Source of the DNA: Rugalucina vietnamica | Taxonomy: Eukaryota > Mollusca > Bivalvia > Lucinida > Lucinidae | Reading direction: 5' to 3' | DNA length: 64,000 bases | Assembly (NCBI GenBank): GCA_964017185.1 | Contig: OZ024877.1 | Location: 9,208,201-9,272,200, forward strand | Shown: piece after piece, positions 1 to 12,490 of the stretch | Position numbering within the stretch: position 1 is the stretch's first letter | How the letters are laid out: the number at the start of each line of letters is the position of its first letter | Position numbers and translations under genes: made by a program | The notes under the pieces: generated by a model | Databases searched by the model: none | What the model was told of the DNA's origin: nothing | The model's input: only the letters and a program-made list of their open reading frames with translations

Positions 1-88
1 CGTACACTACACCCACTTTTCTTAACAGTCTTAATATCATCAATATTCAATGCCTTTGTTGACAGCCTTGACTTTTTGGCACTTCCAT
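1..88 (-). CDS. Partial exon 3 of putative secreted acidic protein gene (gene 1)
   Basis: On the minus strand an acceptor (CACTTTCAG, AG at 89-90) opens a frame that stays open to the window edge. It takes two bases first, so it needs a phase-1 donor upstream, and the exon at 6673-7087 ends in exactly that phase. The translation is basic and Ser/Lys rich (begins DGSAKKSR, then ALNIDDIKTVKK) with one Cys near the edge. The other two frames hit stops. Linking it to the 6673-7087 exon rests only on phase and strand. I recognise no domain. Confidence 0.4.
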
Positions 89-851
89 CTGAAAGTGATT
101 CATTATGCACAACATAATCATGTTACAGTAAGGTCATCATGTTAAAGACAAGAGGCTCTTAGGTACCAAAGCTCACCTGAACATACAAGGTGGACAATCA
201 CGCGACTAAAATTAATTTTTGTGCACTGTAAAAATTCTATTTAATGCCTGGGCGTTTATTATAAACAATGCATTTTCTATAGAAGGGGATGGGCGTTTAT
301 TGGAGGCTACACTGTTTGGCAACGTTCAAGCATTCATATAAAGGATTTGAAATCGTTGATGGTCCTCGATCTACCCCAGACAGGTTTTTTGTTTAATTAT
401 AATTTTGAATAATTGCCATTTATTCGGACTACAAGAGAAAAAAAATGACTTGTGTGTTATTTAACTTATATGGTTTAAGAGCAGTTAGAAATTTAATGCT
501 TAAAAATATAGGATTTTTCCCAACATTTTCAAAGTGGGTGTTAATTAGAGGTTCCTGGAATTCAAAAACTTACAGATAAAATGGCCATTTGGGCCATCAA
601 AATAGGGGAATGGGCATTTATTAGAGTTGGGCGTTTAATAGAATATTTACGGCACCACATTAGTATTCGGACATAACCATTTTGCAAATCAGCCGTACAT
701 TTCCTACAACTGAATAAAATTTACTCTAATTAATATACTCTAAACTGCTGTACAACAGTCAGTGTAATGCGTGCTTTGTTTACTAGAAACCCCCGAGCAA
801 CCGCGTTGTTTAAATATCAATCAAGTTGCTCGGGGGAACTATCAAATTATG

Positions 852-925
852 GCGATCGCTATTGACAGGAAGTGGCTACTGACAGCCGGCTGTCAATAGC
901 GAAAGTTCGCTATTGACAGCCAGCT
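852..925. repeat. Palindromic 'TGACAGCCGGCTGTCA' cluster, copy 1
   Basis: The half-palindrome TTCGCTATTGACAGCC is followed by its reverse complement, and the motif is repeated back to back. The same motif recurs near 3795-3865, 4520-4605, 20765-20845, 22496-22555, 23220-23240, 29345-29415 and 33043-33073, so it is a dispersed foldback repeat and not a unique regulatory site. Confidence 0.85.
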
Positions 926-1639
926 ATATATCAATAATAACGAATATAATTTGTGTGTATATAAATGTCAATTTGATAAATTGGAGCACAAAATCTTTCC
1001 CTGTACCCCAAACAAAAAATGACATTTTCAGTCAATTTCGCGTCCATGTCGTCTTCGGGTCGACAAATCAAATAATCCTTATATCTCAACTCGTCATCCG
1101 AACTTCATGATATTACACCTAATTACTGCACATATATGCACGTGTAAACATGCCAAATTATTCAAATGTATCTGTATTGGTTACTAAAATACAGTTGTGT
1201 TTGCATTACTTCTTGGATCACCCATGTATGTGTAACGTATTAGGAGTATAAGGAATATTTTGTGGCGTTCCAAGAGACTCTTAATGCCTCTATTTAAATG
1301 TTTTCGTTTTACCGAAGTCATGAATCAGATGTTTCTCACGGTTCAGGGTGCTGTGCAGGGTACTTTCAGGGCTACGCTTGGTGTCGCCTCTGCCTTTGTT
1401 CAAGTCATCTTACGACCAGGATGGGGAGCTTGGAGATGCCCCCCCCCCACACACACACACACACCTCAGGTTTTTTCTTCGGTGTTAATATAGATTATCT
1501 AGAATCTTCGACCTCTGATAATTTATAACTGTTCATGTAATGTGCAAATTGCATGAGCTAAGTGAACATAGCCATTTGTTCTCATATGTATTAAAAAGCA
1601 TGGTACAGAACAGATACTTTCACAGATAAGAATGGAACG

Positions 1640-1800
1640 TAGTACATACGCCGTAGATACGTCACGCATACACTTCATACGCCTTACATACGTCACTCGT
1701 ACGTAGCACATACGCCTTGGTACGCCGTACATACGAAAGTGAAATTCCATATGAATACAGATCTATACGTCACTGATACGCCACGGGAACGTAGCAGGAA
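1640..1800. repeat. Degenerate TACGTCA/TACGCC array
   Basis: About 160 bp in which TACGTCAC, TACGCC and ACATACG recur every 10-20 bp in no fixed register. TACGTCA is the reverse complement of the CREB/ATF-type half-site TGACGTA. No coding frame is plausible. The array is followed by two (GA)n runs. Confidence 0.6.
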
Positions 1801-3289
1801 CGTCACACGAGAAAGTGAGAGAGAGAGAGAGAGAGAGCTATAATGCTAGTAGCAAAGTGCTACCATCACTTCAACTTAATCGATAGCAATAGCAAGGTAT
1901 TATCACCAAGAGAGAGAGAGAGAGAGAGAGAGTCTGTCGTTAAAAGCACTGTTCATGTTGAAACATTTTATTTTATTAATTAAAAATTATAAACATACAG
2001 TTGAGAGCCCGGTTTAACATTGGAGCAGGCTTGCATCCACAATCTTCACAACATCGTTTTGACGTCATGGTAACCCAATTAAGAAGTTCAACTGTGTAGA
2101 AAATTGAGGCCACGTCCCGACATGACCATAGCTGTTCACTGGGACGCAAGCCATCAATTCAAACAAAAATAAAGTTTACATTGTCACCGCCAGGTAGCGC
2201 CCTAGGTCTTCAGTCTACTGACAAGCGGCATTTGACCGATGCTTGCTAGAATGCAAAACGAACGGTTGGACTATAAGTACATTGAAGATACCAAGTTGCC
2301 ATGGCAATATATTCTGGAAAATATTTATTTTATATGCATTTGAGGTCACCAAATTTAATTTCTTACATGGACAGAGACCTATAATTATAGTTCCCATAGA
2401 GTCCCATTGTAATTGCGCCCAAACAAGACTCATTCATATGCTTCACAGCTCATAGTGGACCCCAAAACATTCAGCAGGCGAGAGATTGCCATTCAACACA
2501 AGTGCAGCAAAAGATAGGGTGTCAGTCAGCATCTTAGAATCAGTGTAGGAGATGGTTAAACATGTATATTTTTTTAGAACTATTCGTACAGACACGAAAT
2601 GTGTTAAAGTAACTACTCGTACAGTTGTTGGCAACAGGGCGGCTGTTTTCAAAAGCCAGTTATTTACATGTTAGAGTTTCTGTGCCCAAATCGAGTAAAG
2701 GGTTTTTGTGATAATAGATTATATGTCTGTTCTAGCAGCAAAACTTTCCAAATTGTATATCAGAACATACCTTTCTAGAGGAAAATCTGTCGTGCTTACG
2801 GGCGAAAAATAATAAATCTTAGTGATTCCGTGCATTATATGTTGATTTGCAGACAGATACATCGTGTTCGGGTGTTTTAAAAATCATGTATGAAAACTAT
2901 GCTTAGTTCGCTATTCAAAACCGAAAACCGCTTTTAAAAGTGTCGCGTGAAAGTGAACTTACCTCGATATGAAAAACGTGAGCATCTTTGTTTATCGCTA
3001 GGAACTAGTGATTATTAGCGTACAGTGTGTGTCACTTCCGTTTTGGCTCACTGTACAGTTATACACAGTGTTTCCTGCAAGTTGATAACCATTTAATGAC
3101 TTTACAACCGTATACCTCCATTACATGCATACATGGCTGAATAAAGTAGTTTCTGAGCGGAGATCATTATCAGCATAAAGTTTCAACAAGGCTGATCTGA
3201 CATGAAAATTTTATATCCAATTTGTGAAGAAATTTGTAATTTTGATGATTTTTTGCTTCGGAGCAAATATTGATATTTAAATTATCATG

Positions 3290-4610
3290 TGTTTGTTAAA
3301 TACAGAATTGAGAACAGTCAAAATCTGCAGGAATTCTTCATTTGGAGAGTTTTTCCAAGATCTGATATTTATTTAATTCCCAATAAGTGTTATCCCCGGT
3401 ATGAATTATTCCCCAGGAAGGCATAAATGTGTCTAGTCTTAGCCATGACCCCTGTTTGTGCTTGTCCGGATGATTCAACTCACCTCGGTTTCCATTTTCA
3501 TGGCCAGAAAATTTTGTTTTGATCTCAGAAATAGTTACTTGTGATAATAACGTCTCAATAAGTGTTATCCCCAGTATGAATTAGTCCCCAAGAAGGCATA
3601 CTCAGCTTTGACCTGTGTTGATATCCTAGACTTGATGATTCAACTCACCTCAGGCATCATTTAAACTCTGTGGATGTTAAAATCTAAATCCTTATCAAAA
3701 ACCAACAGATATGTATGAATTAAGATTAGCTATAAATTATGTATGATATGTATGAATTAAGATTAGCTATGAATTAAGATTAGCTATAAAGCTGGGTGTC
3801 AATAGCGAACATTCGCTATCGACAGCCGGCTGTCCATAGCAAACTTTCGCTAGTGACAGCCAGCTCACCTAGTCATTTATCAAAGTGGTTTATAAAGTAC
3901 TTATGCCATACTACAGTTAGTTATGATAAGATGTGATCTGACATGGAAATGGTATGCCATTTTGTATCTAATTCATGAGAAACTTACAAATGTGTTTCTC
4001 ATTTTGTCGGGCATATTTTCAAATTTTTTAAGTGTCTCGATTTTTGCCTTTACCCCACCCCCTCACAGTTCCAAATCAAAGGTTCCCTGGGTCTGATGTC
4101 ATATGGGGAGAACTAGTCTTCGTATACATGTACCTATAAAAGATGGACATTAGTTTGTAGAAGGTTTTATATTTAAAAGATGTTAGACTACTTTGATCTC
4201 TAGTCCCTAAACTAAGCCCCATGTCATTGGATGAAATCTACCGTTAAATGTACTTATGGTTTAATGAATGCCTTGTAAGTCAGAAAGTGACAGTCAGAAT
4301 ATTGAAAACTTGAAAACAAAAACATTAAGTTATAACTACAAATTTTAACATTTTCGGAAAGTCTGACTTCTGGCCCAAATCCCAAGCATACATACAAAAC
4401 ATATTCTTGAAGGATACATGTGAAGAACCTAGGGTAATAAGATTAAATGTCATTCATTTATCTGACAATATTAAAGATGAGCCAATTGTTAGAAACCCAC
4501 AAATATAAAGAAATATATAGCTGGTTGTCAATAGCGAACTTTCGCTATTGACAGCCGGCTGTCAGTAGCGAACTTTTGCTATTGACAGCTGGCTGTCAGT
4601 AGCCACTTCC
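3290..4610. repeat. Dispersed non-coding repeat, copy 1
   Basis: Shares long diverged blocks with 21690-23245: 'AAATCTGCAGGAATT', 'CCCCGGTATGAATTA', 'ATGACCCCTGTTT', 'GATGATTCAACTCA', and the 'GGTTTATAAAGT' and 'GATGTGATCTGACA' segments. A third, shorter copy is at 20760-21240. Each carries TGACAGCCGGCTGTCA palindromes. No ORF is conserved between copies, which suggests a non-autonomous element. Confidence 0.75.
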
Positions 4611-4889
4611 TTAAATTATAGAGCACATTAAACTTCCTAATGTATAGCAGTTAAGAGCCTTTTGTTCCGGGGTATGTGCACTTTACCCCGTGAAAAAAGA
4701 AACATGGCTGAATCGTTTATTGGTTCTGTCCGAATACTAGTATGCAATAATTGATTTTTTGTCACGTGATCGTCCACCTTGTCATTAGAGACACAGAATG
4801 ACTACTTTCAAAACAAAATTACACTAGTTAGTCTTATGGAATCCTGAAAACTCATGATTAAATGAACAAAAACAAATACAAATATTCAA

Positions 4890-5065
4890 AACTGGCCTTA
4901 TGGCAGAGCGTCAGATCCTGATTCCAGATGTCCTGGGTTCGATACCATCTTGCTGATTGTGTCCTTGTGCAAGACACATTAACTAGCCAGAGTACTGGTT
5001 AATACCCTGGAAGTGATGGCTCTTTTCTATGACTGAAAAACTGTTGACTGGAATGTTAAACCTCA
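4890..5065 (+). mobile_element. Degenerate tRNA-derived SINE
   Basis: Reads GGCAGAGCGTCAGA, then TCCTGGGTTCGATACC (box B-like), TGTCCTTGTGCAAGACACATT, GTACTGGTTAA and a tail rich in ACAAA. The order matches the better copies at 9893-10110 and 50347-50515. Confidence 0.7.
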
Positions 5066-6672
5066 ATACAAACAAAGTTAAAATTTCAGACTATTGTTGA
5101 CTACATTGCTACACACAAGACATAAAAGCTCTGGGCCTTGCAGTTTTTATTCCTATTCGAAGTCTGTGGTACTACTAATAACCCACAGGGTGGGACCATT
5201 TTATCAGCCTAGGAAGCATGGATGGCAGGTTACAGGTGCATTGAAACTGCTTTGAATGCATTTGGCACACATTTTATGCACACCATTGTATGCTACATGC
5301 CCATTCTGATCTTACGAGATATTGCTTCAGTGATGTGCCTCAAGCATGTGTAAGACGTGTGTTTTGATGTGGGGTGTTCTTTAATTCTTGTCATTTCCTG
5401 TAGACAATCAATGAAAATGTTGTTTATATGTGATGAACTTAGCTCAATCTTTTCCTGTCAGATTGGTATCAAAATTATTTCTCTCCGACGCATGGTCATA
5501 AAGTAATCACATTCTAAAACAGGGTACAGTTATGACACTGTGTTGTTTTCCATTTAATTCAAAATATGTAATTTCGATCACTTGTATAGCAAATACATGT
5601 ACTGTAGCATTCGCAACAGTATATACATTACATTAAAACTTGTCATTCATATGGGCATCCAAAAACACTTCTGTAGAATGTTTTCACAGTGACTTGATAT
5701 AGTTATTGCCCCTGCTTTATGACATCATAATATTTTCAATATACAGAATTTAAAATCAATGCGCAGGTTACACTTTTCATGATTTTCATATTTTGCAAAT
5801 TAGATTATATGGTGAATATCTCAAATTTATTGTTATCGCAATTTTGTCTAAAATGGTCGAAATAATTGCTAAACTGCCAAAGTTACAATTACATCAGGTT
5901 AAAGGTGAAGCAGTCGCACAGTTTCTAACAGAGCTGTCCACCTCTAGTGTAACAGAAACTCAGTAAAATTTTATGAGTCTATACATCTATCAAAACGTGT
6001 CTTAAATTTACCTAGTAAATGAATTTTGTGAAGTTGTAGTGGTGTTAGCACGTGGTTACATTGTGGTATGGACACCTATTCCAAAGGAATTTCGTGTTAG
6101 ATATATTACAACTCATGAGTGAAGGTTTTAGAGGACAAAGAATCAAAAACTTATATCAATGGAATTGGCAAAGATCTGATACAAAGCAGCAATAAAAGTT
6201 CAGGTCAGTCATAACTTGACATGGAATAACGAGGATCTGAAACTTCTATGCTAACGTTTTTCAATTCAACAATTCTCAACAAACAGGCGTTATGCTATAT
6301 TTACAGCTCTAGCAAAAATCGCAATATCTAATTTTGGAAAATACATTTTCCCCCTTTGTGTTAGCAAGGTAATGAAGACTCTGCAAGTATAAAATCGTTC
6401 TTCTAATTGTTTTAATTCAAACATTATACTGTTTATTGTGACTGGCTGAAGTACCTGTTTGCAGTGTCATAAAAGGGCCCCTCTTTAGATACTCATTTTG
6501 CAACGATTAATTGCTTCATCCTAAAATTGATGGGTGGTTTCAATATTGCAAAGAACCTGTTTATAACAACCAAGTAACTTTCTTCTGGTACAGATGCTGG
6601 TTTAGGAGAAAACAAGTCGATGACAAGAATTAAAGAACATCCCTTGATAATATAATTACTTGTAATACTCAC

Positions 6673-7087
6673 CTATCTCTGGTGAAATAAAAGCAGGCAC
6701 TGCTTTGGGTGTTGCTTGAACATTGCAAATGAAATCTGGGTCAAACACATCTGGTTCCGTATCAATTAAGCTGGTCCCTAAGTCCGAGATTTTATAGTCA
6801 ACACTTTTTTCAACTATCATATCACATTCATCATCGAATCCATGTTCATCTATCGATAAACTGGTCCCTAGCTTTGACTTGAACACATTTTCATCTTCCA
6901 GCAGGCTCAGTCCTAGCACATTTTCATCTTCCAGCAGACTCAGTCCTAGCTTTATTGGTCCCTTTGCACATGTTGGTGTCTTCTTAGGGGTGCTGCAAAA
7001 CTGCCGAGGGAAATCAGGCTCAGATATATCTTCCAAACTATCTTCTAGCAGTGAGTCACCAAGAGGCAATTGTCTTTCATTGTCACC
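6673..7087 (-). CDS. Acidic repeat exon of putative secreted protein (gene 1, exon 2)
   Basis: Minus-strand exon of 415 bp with acceptor TTTTGTTATAG (AG at 7088-7089) and donor GTGAGT (6667-6672); it enters in phase 0 and leaves in phase 1. It encodes about 138 residues, strongly acidic, with an 11-residue unit LGLSLLEDENV repeated twice in tandem and looser relatives (LGDSLLEDSLED, LGTSLSIDEHGF, LGTSLIDTEPDV). There are scattered Cys residues and no transmembrane segment. The signal-peptide exon at 19378-19473 ends in phase 0, so the two join in frame. No known domain is recognised. The 12.3 kb intron between them contains a foldback transposon. The frame past 6673 reads on only 5 codons before a stop, which supports the donor. 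Confidence 0.55.
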
Positions 7088-7596
7088 CTATAACAAAATT
7101 ATACATTTAAGTACTCATGTGTGAATGTTTGAAAAAACTGTCAATGGAAAAAAGTCATAAAGTTGGGTGGGAAAGTATCACACATTATTGTTTCAGTTTA
7201 GGTTAAAAATGGACTTAATTATTTTGTTTTTACTTTTATTATCACTATGTATTTGTTTTCAGTGATGTTCTATATCCCACTTAACAATTATCTGCCATGC
7301 CATGACAATGCCAATGCGTTAAGGGTAGTCACCAAAACCTGAGATATTAGATGAATCTCTATAAGTATATGCCAATTCTTTGAAAGCTTACATAAGTGGC
7401 TTGCTCAAAGACACTAAAACATGGCTTTGAGGGGTGGACTGTCAAAAAAGTCACAGGAAAAAAACATCATAGGAAAAATTAATAACATTCATTTTGATGA
7501 TTAAATTTAAAGGTATATGAACAAAGCTTCAGATAAAAGGTGAAGTCAATAGAATGATTGTGGAGTGTTGTCCAATTCCTTCATCTTTGAAGTTGT

Positions 7597-7800
7597 CTCT
7601 CACTGCAATAAACAACTACTGCAGTTGCTAATTCTTTGATTATTAACCTGTATTCCCTCATTGCAATAAACAACTACTGCAGTTGCTAATTCTTTGATTA
7701 TTAACCTGTATTCCCTCATTGCAATAAACAACTACTGCAGTAGCTACTTCTTTGATTATTAACCTGTATTCTCTCATTGCAATAAACAACTACTGAAGTG
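7597..7800. repeat. 58 bp tandem repeat, about 3.5 copies
   Basis: The unit contains TTGCAATAAACAACTACTG and TTTGATTATTAACCTGTATT; GCAATA recurs at 7605, 7663, 7721 and 7779, exactly 58 bp apart. One copy with the same left flank (7510-7600) occurs at 12860-13025, so the tandem expanded inside a dispersed element. Confidence 0.9.
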
Positions 7801-8282
7801 TTCTAGTGATCAATCTCGACTACACATGCACAGCAGATCAAATAGATCTAATTAATAAATTAAATGTACATACATCATTACATGTGTATAAAAAGCATGA
7901 TAAAATGCATGGTATACATTATTATTATTCGGGACGTATAAGTCACACGCCTGAGACATGCCAAGCTTTTAGAAAATTTTTAAGCATGTTTACCCTTAAA
8001 AATATTTTGAGCCCAAACGTGCGTGAAATGCGCAGAGACTTTTAGCAGCGTACAGCGACGCGCGCCGTACGTACACAAAGCAAACCCAACGCCCTTGTAG
8101 CGAGTTTTGGACGTGTTTCCGACGTGCGTCTGGTGTATGTGGAATTTTGCTATTTTTTTTCAACACGCCCGGTGCGAGTTTCACTTATACGCTACTGTGT
8201 GACTGCTGTTTTAAACGGGAATTTTAGTACACAATAAGCAGTTCCAAGTTTTCTTTTCTTTGGTTTGTTGTTGTTGCCCTTA

Positions 8283-8670
8283 TGGAAAATTATGTCTGAA
8301 TCCGTCTGAATCATCTTCTGAATCAGTCTGAATCCATGTCTGAATCCATGTCTGAATCTTTGCTGAAATTGGGACAGATTCAGACAGATTCAGACAGATT
8401 CAGACATCTGAATCTGTCTGAATCTTGTCTGAATCTTCTTCTGAATCTGTCTGAATCCATTCTGAATTTGTCTGAATCATCAAATTACTGCATGTCTGAA
8501 TCTTTGCTGAAATTGGGACATATTCAGACAGATTCAGACAGATTCAGACATCTGAATCTTCTTCTGAATCTGTCTGAATCCATTCTGAATTTGTCTGAAT
8601 CATCAAATCATTGCTTATCTGAATCTTAGCTGAAATTGGGAAAAATTCAGAAAGATTCAGACAAGACTCA
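8283..8670. repeat. Inverted TCTGAATC / GATTCAGA array, left part
   Basis: Short runs of GATTCAGACA alternate with their reverse complement TGTCTGAATC, so the tract can fold into several hairpins. A block of about 140 bp repeats inside it (8340-8480 and 8490-8630). The frame it leaves open (Ser/Glu/Leu rich) is a by-product of the repeat. Confidence 0.85.
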
Positions 8671-8689
8671 GACGTCTGACCCTCATCAG

Positions 8690-8990
8690 CATATTATTTT
8701 CAATGGGCTGGTGACCTTGGAAATTAGGTCAAGGTCTACCTAATCTAATCTACTCTAGTCTTCTCAAAAAATGTTTCTCTGCAAGTTTGGTCATAATCCA
8801 TCCATTTATTCTGAAGATATCCGCTCAGAAAAGCTGATTCAAATACTTTTCATGAGCTGGTGACCTTGAAAATTAGGTCAAGGTCATCAAAATCTAATCA
8901 ACTCTTTCCCCTCTCTCAATCATGTATCTGTGAAAGTTTGGTAAAAATCCAACTACTGGTTCAAAAGATATCTGATATTCAAGCATATAA
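8690..8990. repeat. Duplicated segment of about 160 bp with GACCTTGAAAATTAGGTCAAGGTC
   Basis: Two diverged units ('GAGCTGGTGACCTTG', 'AATTAGGTCAAGGTC', 'AAGTTTGGT') lie head to tail. The second contains AGGTCAAGGTCA near 8875, a direct repeat of the nuclear-receptor half-site. Confidence 0.7.
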
Positions 8991-9254
8991 CATGTATTTG
9001 ATGTGGGTGGGGTAAGGATATTTAGGTACAAAAATGAATTTCAGAGCAATGCATGCATAATAGGTATGTTCAAGCAGCCATTTAATTCTTAAACATGTTC
9101 TTGACATGTTTCTGTTAGTTTCCCTCATCAGTCAGATCTTAAGATTAAGTAAAAGCCTACTAAATAGAGATTTCTGTCGAGTTTGACCTCTCTTCTGCAG
9201 AAGACATTTAGAAAAGGACAAGTCCCAGCATGCCTTAAAGTCACATGACTTCCT

Positions 9255-9360
9255 TCTGAATCATTCAGAATGATTCAGACAGATTCAGATGATTCAGACA
9301 GATTCAGATGATTCAGACAGATTCAGACATATTCAGACAGAATCCAGAAGCTATTCAGAA
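9255..9360 (+). repeat. GATTCAGACA array, middle part
   Basis: About eight head-to-tail GATTCAGA units, all on the plus strand, unlike the mixed block at 8283-8670. Confidence 0.8.
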
Positions 9361-9892
9361 AATAAGAGAGAAGTGTAGATAAGCTCGACTGCACTGCAAA
9401 GAGCTATCAGTATTGTGGTCATGTGGTCCTTGTGTCCTTGGCTTGGGTGGGGCTAGAGTTTAAAATATAGAATACAGTTGTCAAAAATGTTTTACTGCTG
9501 TATAATTTCCTTTTACCCACACTTTGACAAAAACTTACGTGTATCATAAAGCATTTTTACTTTAAACTGATTAGAGGTTTTATGACATCCTACCAAAGGG
9601 TTTGAGCCTATATAAATTTGGCAGTGTAATGAAAACTTAACAGACTAGGTGGGAATTAGCAGGGTTTTTACCCGTCATCATTAAATGACTGTCCCCACCC
9701 CCCCCCCCCAGTGAAAAGCTTGCTGGATGAAAAGTCAAACTCCCTGGTATCCCAGGTCTGGGTGTGTGTTTGTATGGGGGGGGGGGCTGGTAACACACAT
9801 TCATAACCAATGCATAAACTGAATAATTTTGAGAGGATTCATAAAAGATTCAGACCTAAGATACCTTAAAATTAATGTTACATTATTTATAT

Positions 9893-10110
9893 AAGGGAGC
9901 GTGGTGCCGTAGTGGTGGAGCGTCAGACTCCGAATTGAGAGGTCCTGGGTTCTATTCCCACAGGCGTCACCATGTTGCGTCCTTGAACAAGACACATTTA
10001 CTCCCTATAGTACTGGTTAAACCCAGGAAGCATTTGCTCTGTGCAGAAATGACTGAAAAATTATTGGCTGGGATGTTAAGCCTCAACACAAACAAACAAA
10101 CAAACAAACG
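9893..10110 (+). mobile_element. tRNA-derived SINE with (CAAA)n tail
   Basis: The tRNA-like head has GTAGTGGTGGAGCG (box A-like) and GGTTCTATTCC (box B-like), then the body TGTCCTTGAACAAGACACATT and GTACTGGTTAA, and a (CAAA)n tail. Short TTATTTA direct repeats flank it. The best-preserved copy of the family in this window. Confidence 0.85.
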
Positions 10111-10139
10111 TTATTTACAATAAGGCCCATTATTAATCT

Positions 10140-10460
10140 GAATCAATCAGGATTGTCGATTCAGACAGATTCAGACTTCAGATAACTAATTACTTCAAGT
10201 AATTTAACATTTATATCAGTCTGAATCATTCAGAAATGGTTTCAGACCGATTCAGATCTCGAGTAATATTTAGAATAGATTCAGACAGATTCAGATCATC
10301 TGAATTCTTCTGAATCAATTCATAAAGATTCAGATGGATTCAGCATGGATTCAGAGACCAGTTAAACTGATTCAGTCAGATTCAGATGGAGTAATAATCA
10401 TTCAGACTGATTCAGACAAGTTTCAGAAAAATTCAGACCGATTCAGCTTGATTCAGAATT
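10140..10460 (+). repeat. GATTCAGA array, right part
   Basis: About 20 GATTCAGA-type units, nearly all in plus orientation, opposite to the dominant orientation at 8283-8640. Confidence 0.8.
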
Positions 10461-10478
10461 TTTTATTCATGAGGGTGT

Positions 10479-10489
10479 TGTTGTTGTTG

Positions 10490-10540
<51 letters not shown>
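10479..10540. repeat. (GTT)n then (GT)n microsatellite
   Basis: A GTT run passes directly into a long uninterrupted GT run. Confidence 0.95.
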
Positions 10541-10544
<4 letters not shown>

Positions 10545-11490
10545 GTACCAAAATGCTTTGTAGAGAATTATTTATGTATAACCACATTTTTTATCTCAAC
10601 GATGAAGCTTCTGATTATTCTGTATCTCTCTATTGTACTTAGTCGCCTGACATACATTTTTGTATGAAACATGCTTATGAAAACGGACACTGATTCCCGA
10701 CATGATATCATCTGTTCTCTATGAGCGTAACATAATGGTTAAACGTTTCTGCCAATGCTTGAACTTTTGAGAGGTTCGATTTTCGCCACAAATGCGACCC
10801 AATAGGCACCAAAAACCTTAATATGGTGAGATTTAGGTATTTGGGTGTCTCAAGTCATAGCATACTTAATCATGAATTTGCGTAACCATCAGAATAAAGT
10901 TGACACTAACTAAATTCAGTTTTGCCACCACGGATCAGCATTTACTGGCTGATCGTGGCATGGTAGATTCGTAACGATAATAAAAATAAAACTGAGATGA
11001 GCCACCCGCCTTGGAAACCAAGTTGTGGCTTCGATCATCCTAGCTAGCTTTTTGGACAAAACATAAAATCGAAGACTTGACGAAAACTGTTAAATGGGTC
11101 GTTAAAACACCAAACATTGTAATATTGATCCCTGGCCTATTCAACCCCAATCTCCCCTACAAGTATTTTTTGTTGTTTTTTTCAAGGGAAATAATTCATC
11201 AAATATAGTTATTAATTCTTGATTTTGACAAAATTGGGATAGATTTACTTGATTCCACTCTTTTATAATTATGTTTTTTGAAAATAAATTAAGTATTATG
11301 GTATAGAAATTACACGCACTAAAGGTACACTTTTTCCAACTTTTGAAAAAATAATGTTTAAGAGAGAAATGTAAATTCACAAGCATAATTATATTAATTT
11401 TTATCAATGACGGGTATATATACTCAAATGGGTTTTTTTCAACCAATGTACCTGATTGTCATCCCTAATTAAAATTATTTTGTATTTTAT

Positions 11491-11494
<4 letters not shown>

Positions 11495-11529
<35 letters not shown>
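11495..11529. repeat. (CT)n microsatellite
   Basis: Uninterrupted CT dinucleotides, followed about 75 bp later by a 21-base poly-A run (11603-11623). Confidence 0.95.
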
Positions 11530-11531
<2 letters not shown>

Positions 11532-12284
11532 AATATAGGTATCAACACGGGTTTCTATGCATTAATATCTGCTGGGCCTCCCCACACCCAACCCCCTCCC
11601 CCAAAAAAAAAAAAAAAAAAAAACGAGCAGAGGTCCTAAACTTCCAAATGAATGCAACATTACGCAAATCGGCGAATGCATAGCTTAAACAAAACCAGAA
11701 ACGCCGGGACATATTTGTGGCAGACGACGAACAATTAGCACGCAAAATTGCTCTGACATAACGTCGCATTCTCGACGTCATTTTCTCACTTTCAACGTCG
11801 TATGTCATAAGGTCGATTTCTATCCGGAAAGGCTCATATATTGATATAAATAACAGTATTAGTGAATATAATAAATTTCATTCCTGGCATCAAGTATAGA
11901 GAAAACCCAATGATAGATTTTTGTGACTTTTTTCCTGTGACTTTTTTTCCTACCCAAATCTGTGACTTTTTTCCATGACTTTTTTTACCTGTGACTTTTT
12001 TTTCCCTACATTCGAATTGACTACCCCATATAACAACTTCTAGTGTCTTTAGCACTCAAGGGACTTTTTATAAATGAAAGCCTTATTGTAACTGTCAGCA
12101 TAAATTAAAATTTGCAAGTCCAACCCATCAGGACAAGAAAAAAATATGGGTCAACTATATTTTACATCCAAATAGTGGGATGGTCCTTTATTACAGTGTG
12201 GGCATTTAATAGTATTTTTACAGTAAATTATGTCATGTATGAAAAATTATTCTGGCAACCAAAAACAATGATCACATAAAAATG

Positions 12285-12490
12285 TTTGTTAGTTTGTATT
12301 GAGGCATAACATCCCAGTCAACATTTTTTTTCCAGTCATTCCAGCTAACATTTCCTGGGTTAAACCAGTACGGCAGGAAATTAATGTGTCTCGTTCAATG
12401 ACAACGAAATCACTGTGCTGCATGTGGTGATTAAACCCAAGAATTCTTGTGGTCAGATGCTCTACCACTATGCCACCTCACTCCCCACAT
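12285..12490 (-). mobile_element. tRNA-derived SINE, reverse orientation
   Basis: Complement of the 9893-10110 family: TTTGTATTGAGGCATAACATCCCAGTCAAC tail region, then GGGTTAAACCAGTAC, then GATGCTCTACCACTATGCCACCTC, which is the complement of the box A head. Confidence 0.8.

Larger units (their letters stand above)
89..6672. other. Probable gene 1 intron, repeat-rich, no further exon seen
   Basis: I found no convincing exon here on either strand. It holds a 32 bp palindrome cluster (852-925), a TACG-rich array (1640-1800), two (GA)n runs (1815-1837, 1909-1932), a dispersed repeat of about 1.3 kb (3290-4610) and a worn tRNA-SINE (4890-5065). The remainder, notably 1935-3290 and 5070-6670, is AT-rich sequence in which I see nothing identifiable. 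Confidence 0.5.

Noticed and set aside
7597..7800. CRISPR-like regular repeat
   Set aside because: The 58 bp units are directly abutting with no unique spacers, in an animal intron; an ordinary tandem repeat.
8336..8629. Open frame of 97 codons, Ser/Glu/Leu rich
   Set aside because: It is made entirely of TCTGAATC repeats, which lack stops in this register; no splice sites or start context.
10334..10642. 102-codon frame running through a (GT)n tract
   Set aside because: Built from GATTCAGA repeats and a poly-Cys/Val microsatellite translation.
11141..11446. 101-codon minus-strand frame
   Set aside because: AT-rich chance frame (Ile/Asn/Lys/Phe) with no domain, splice signal or conserved pattern.
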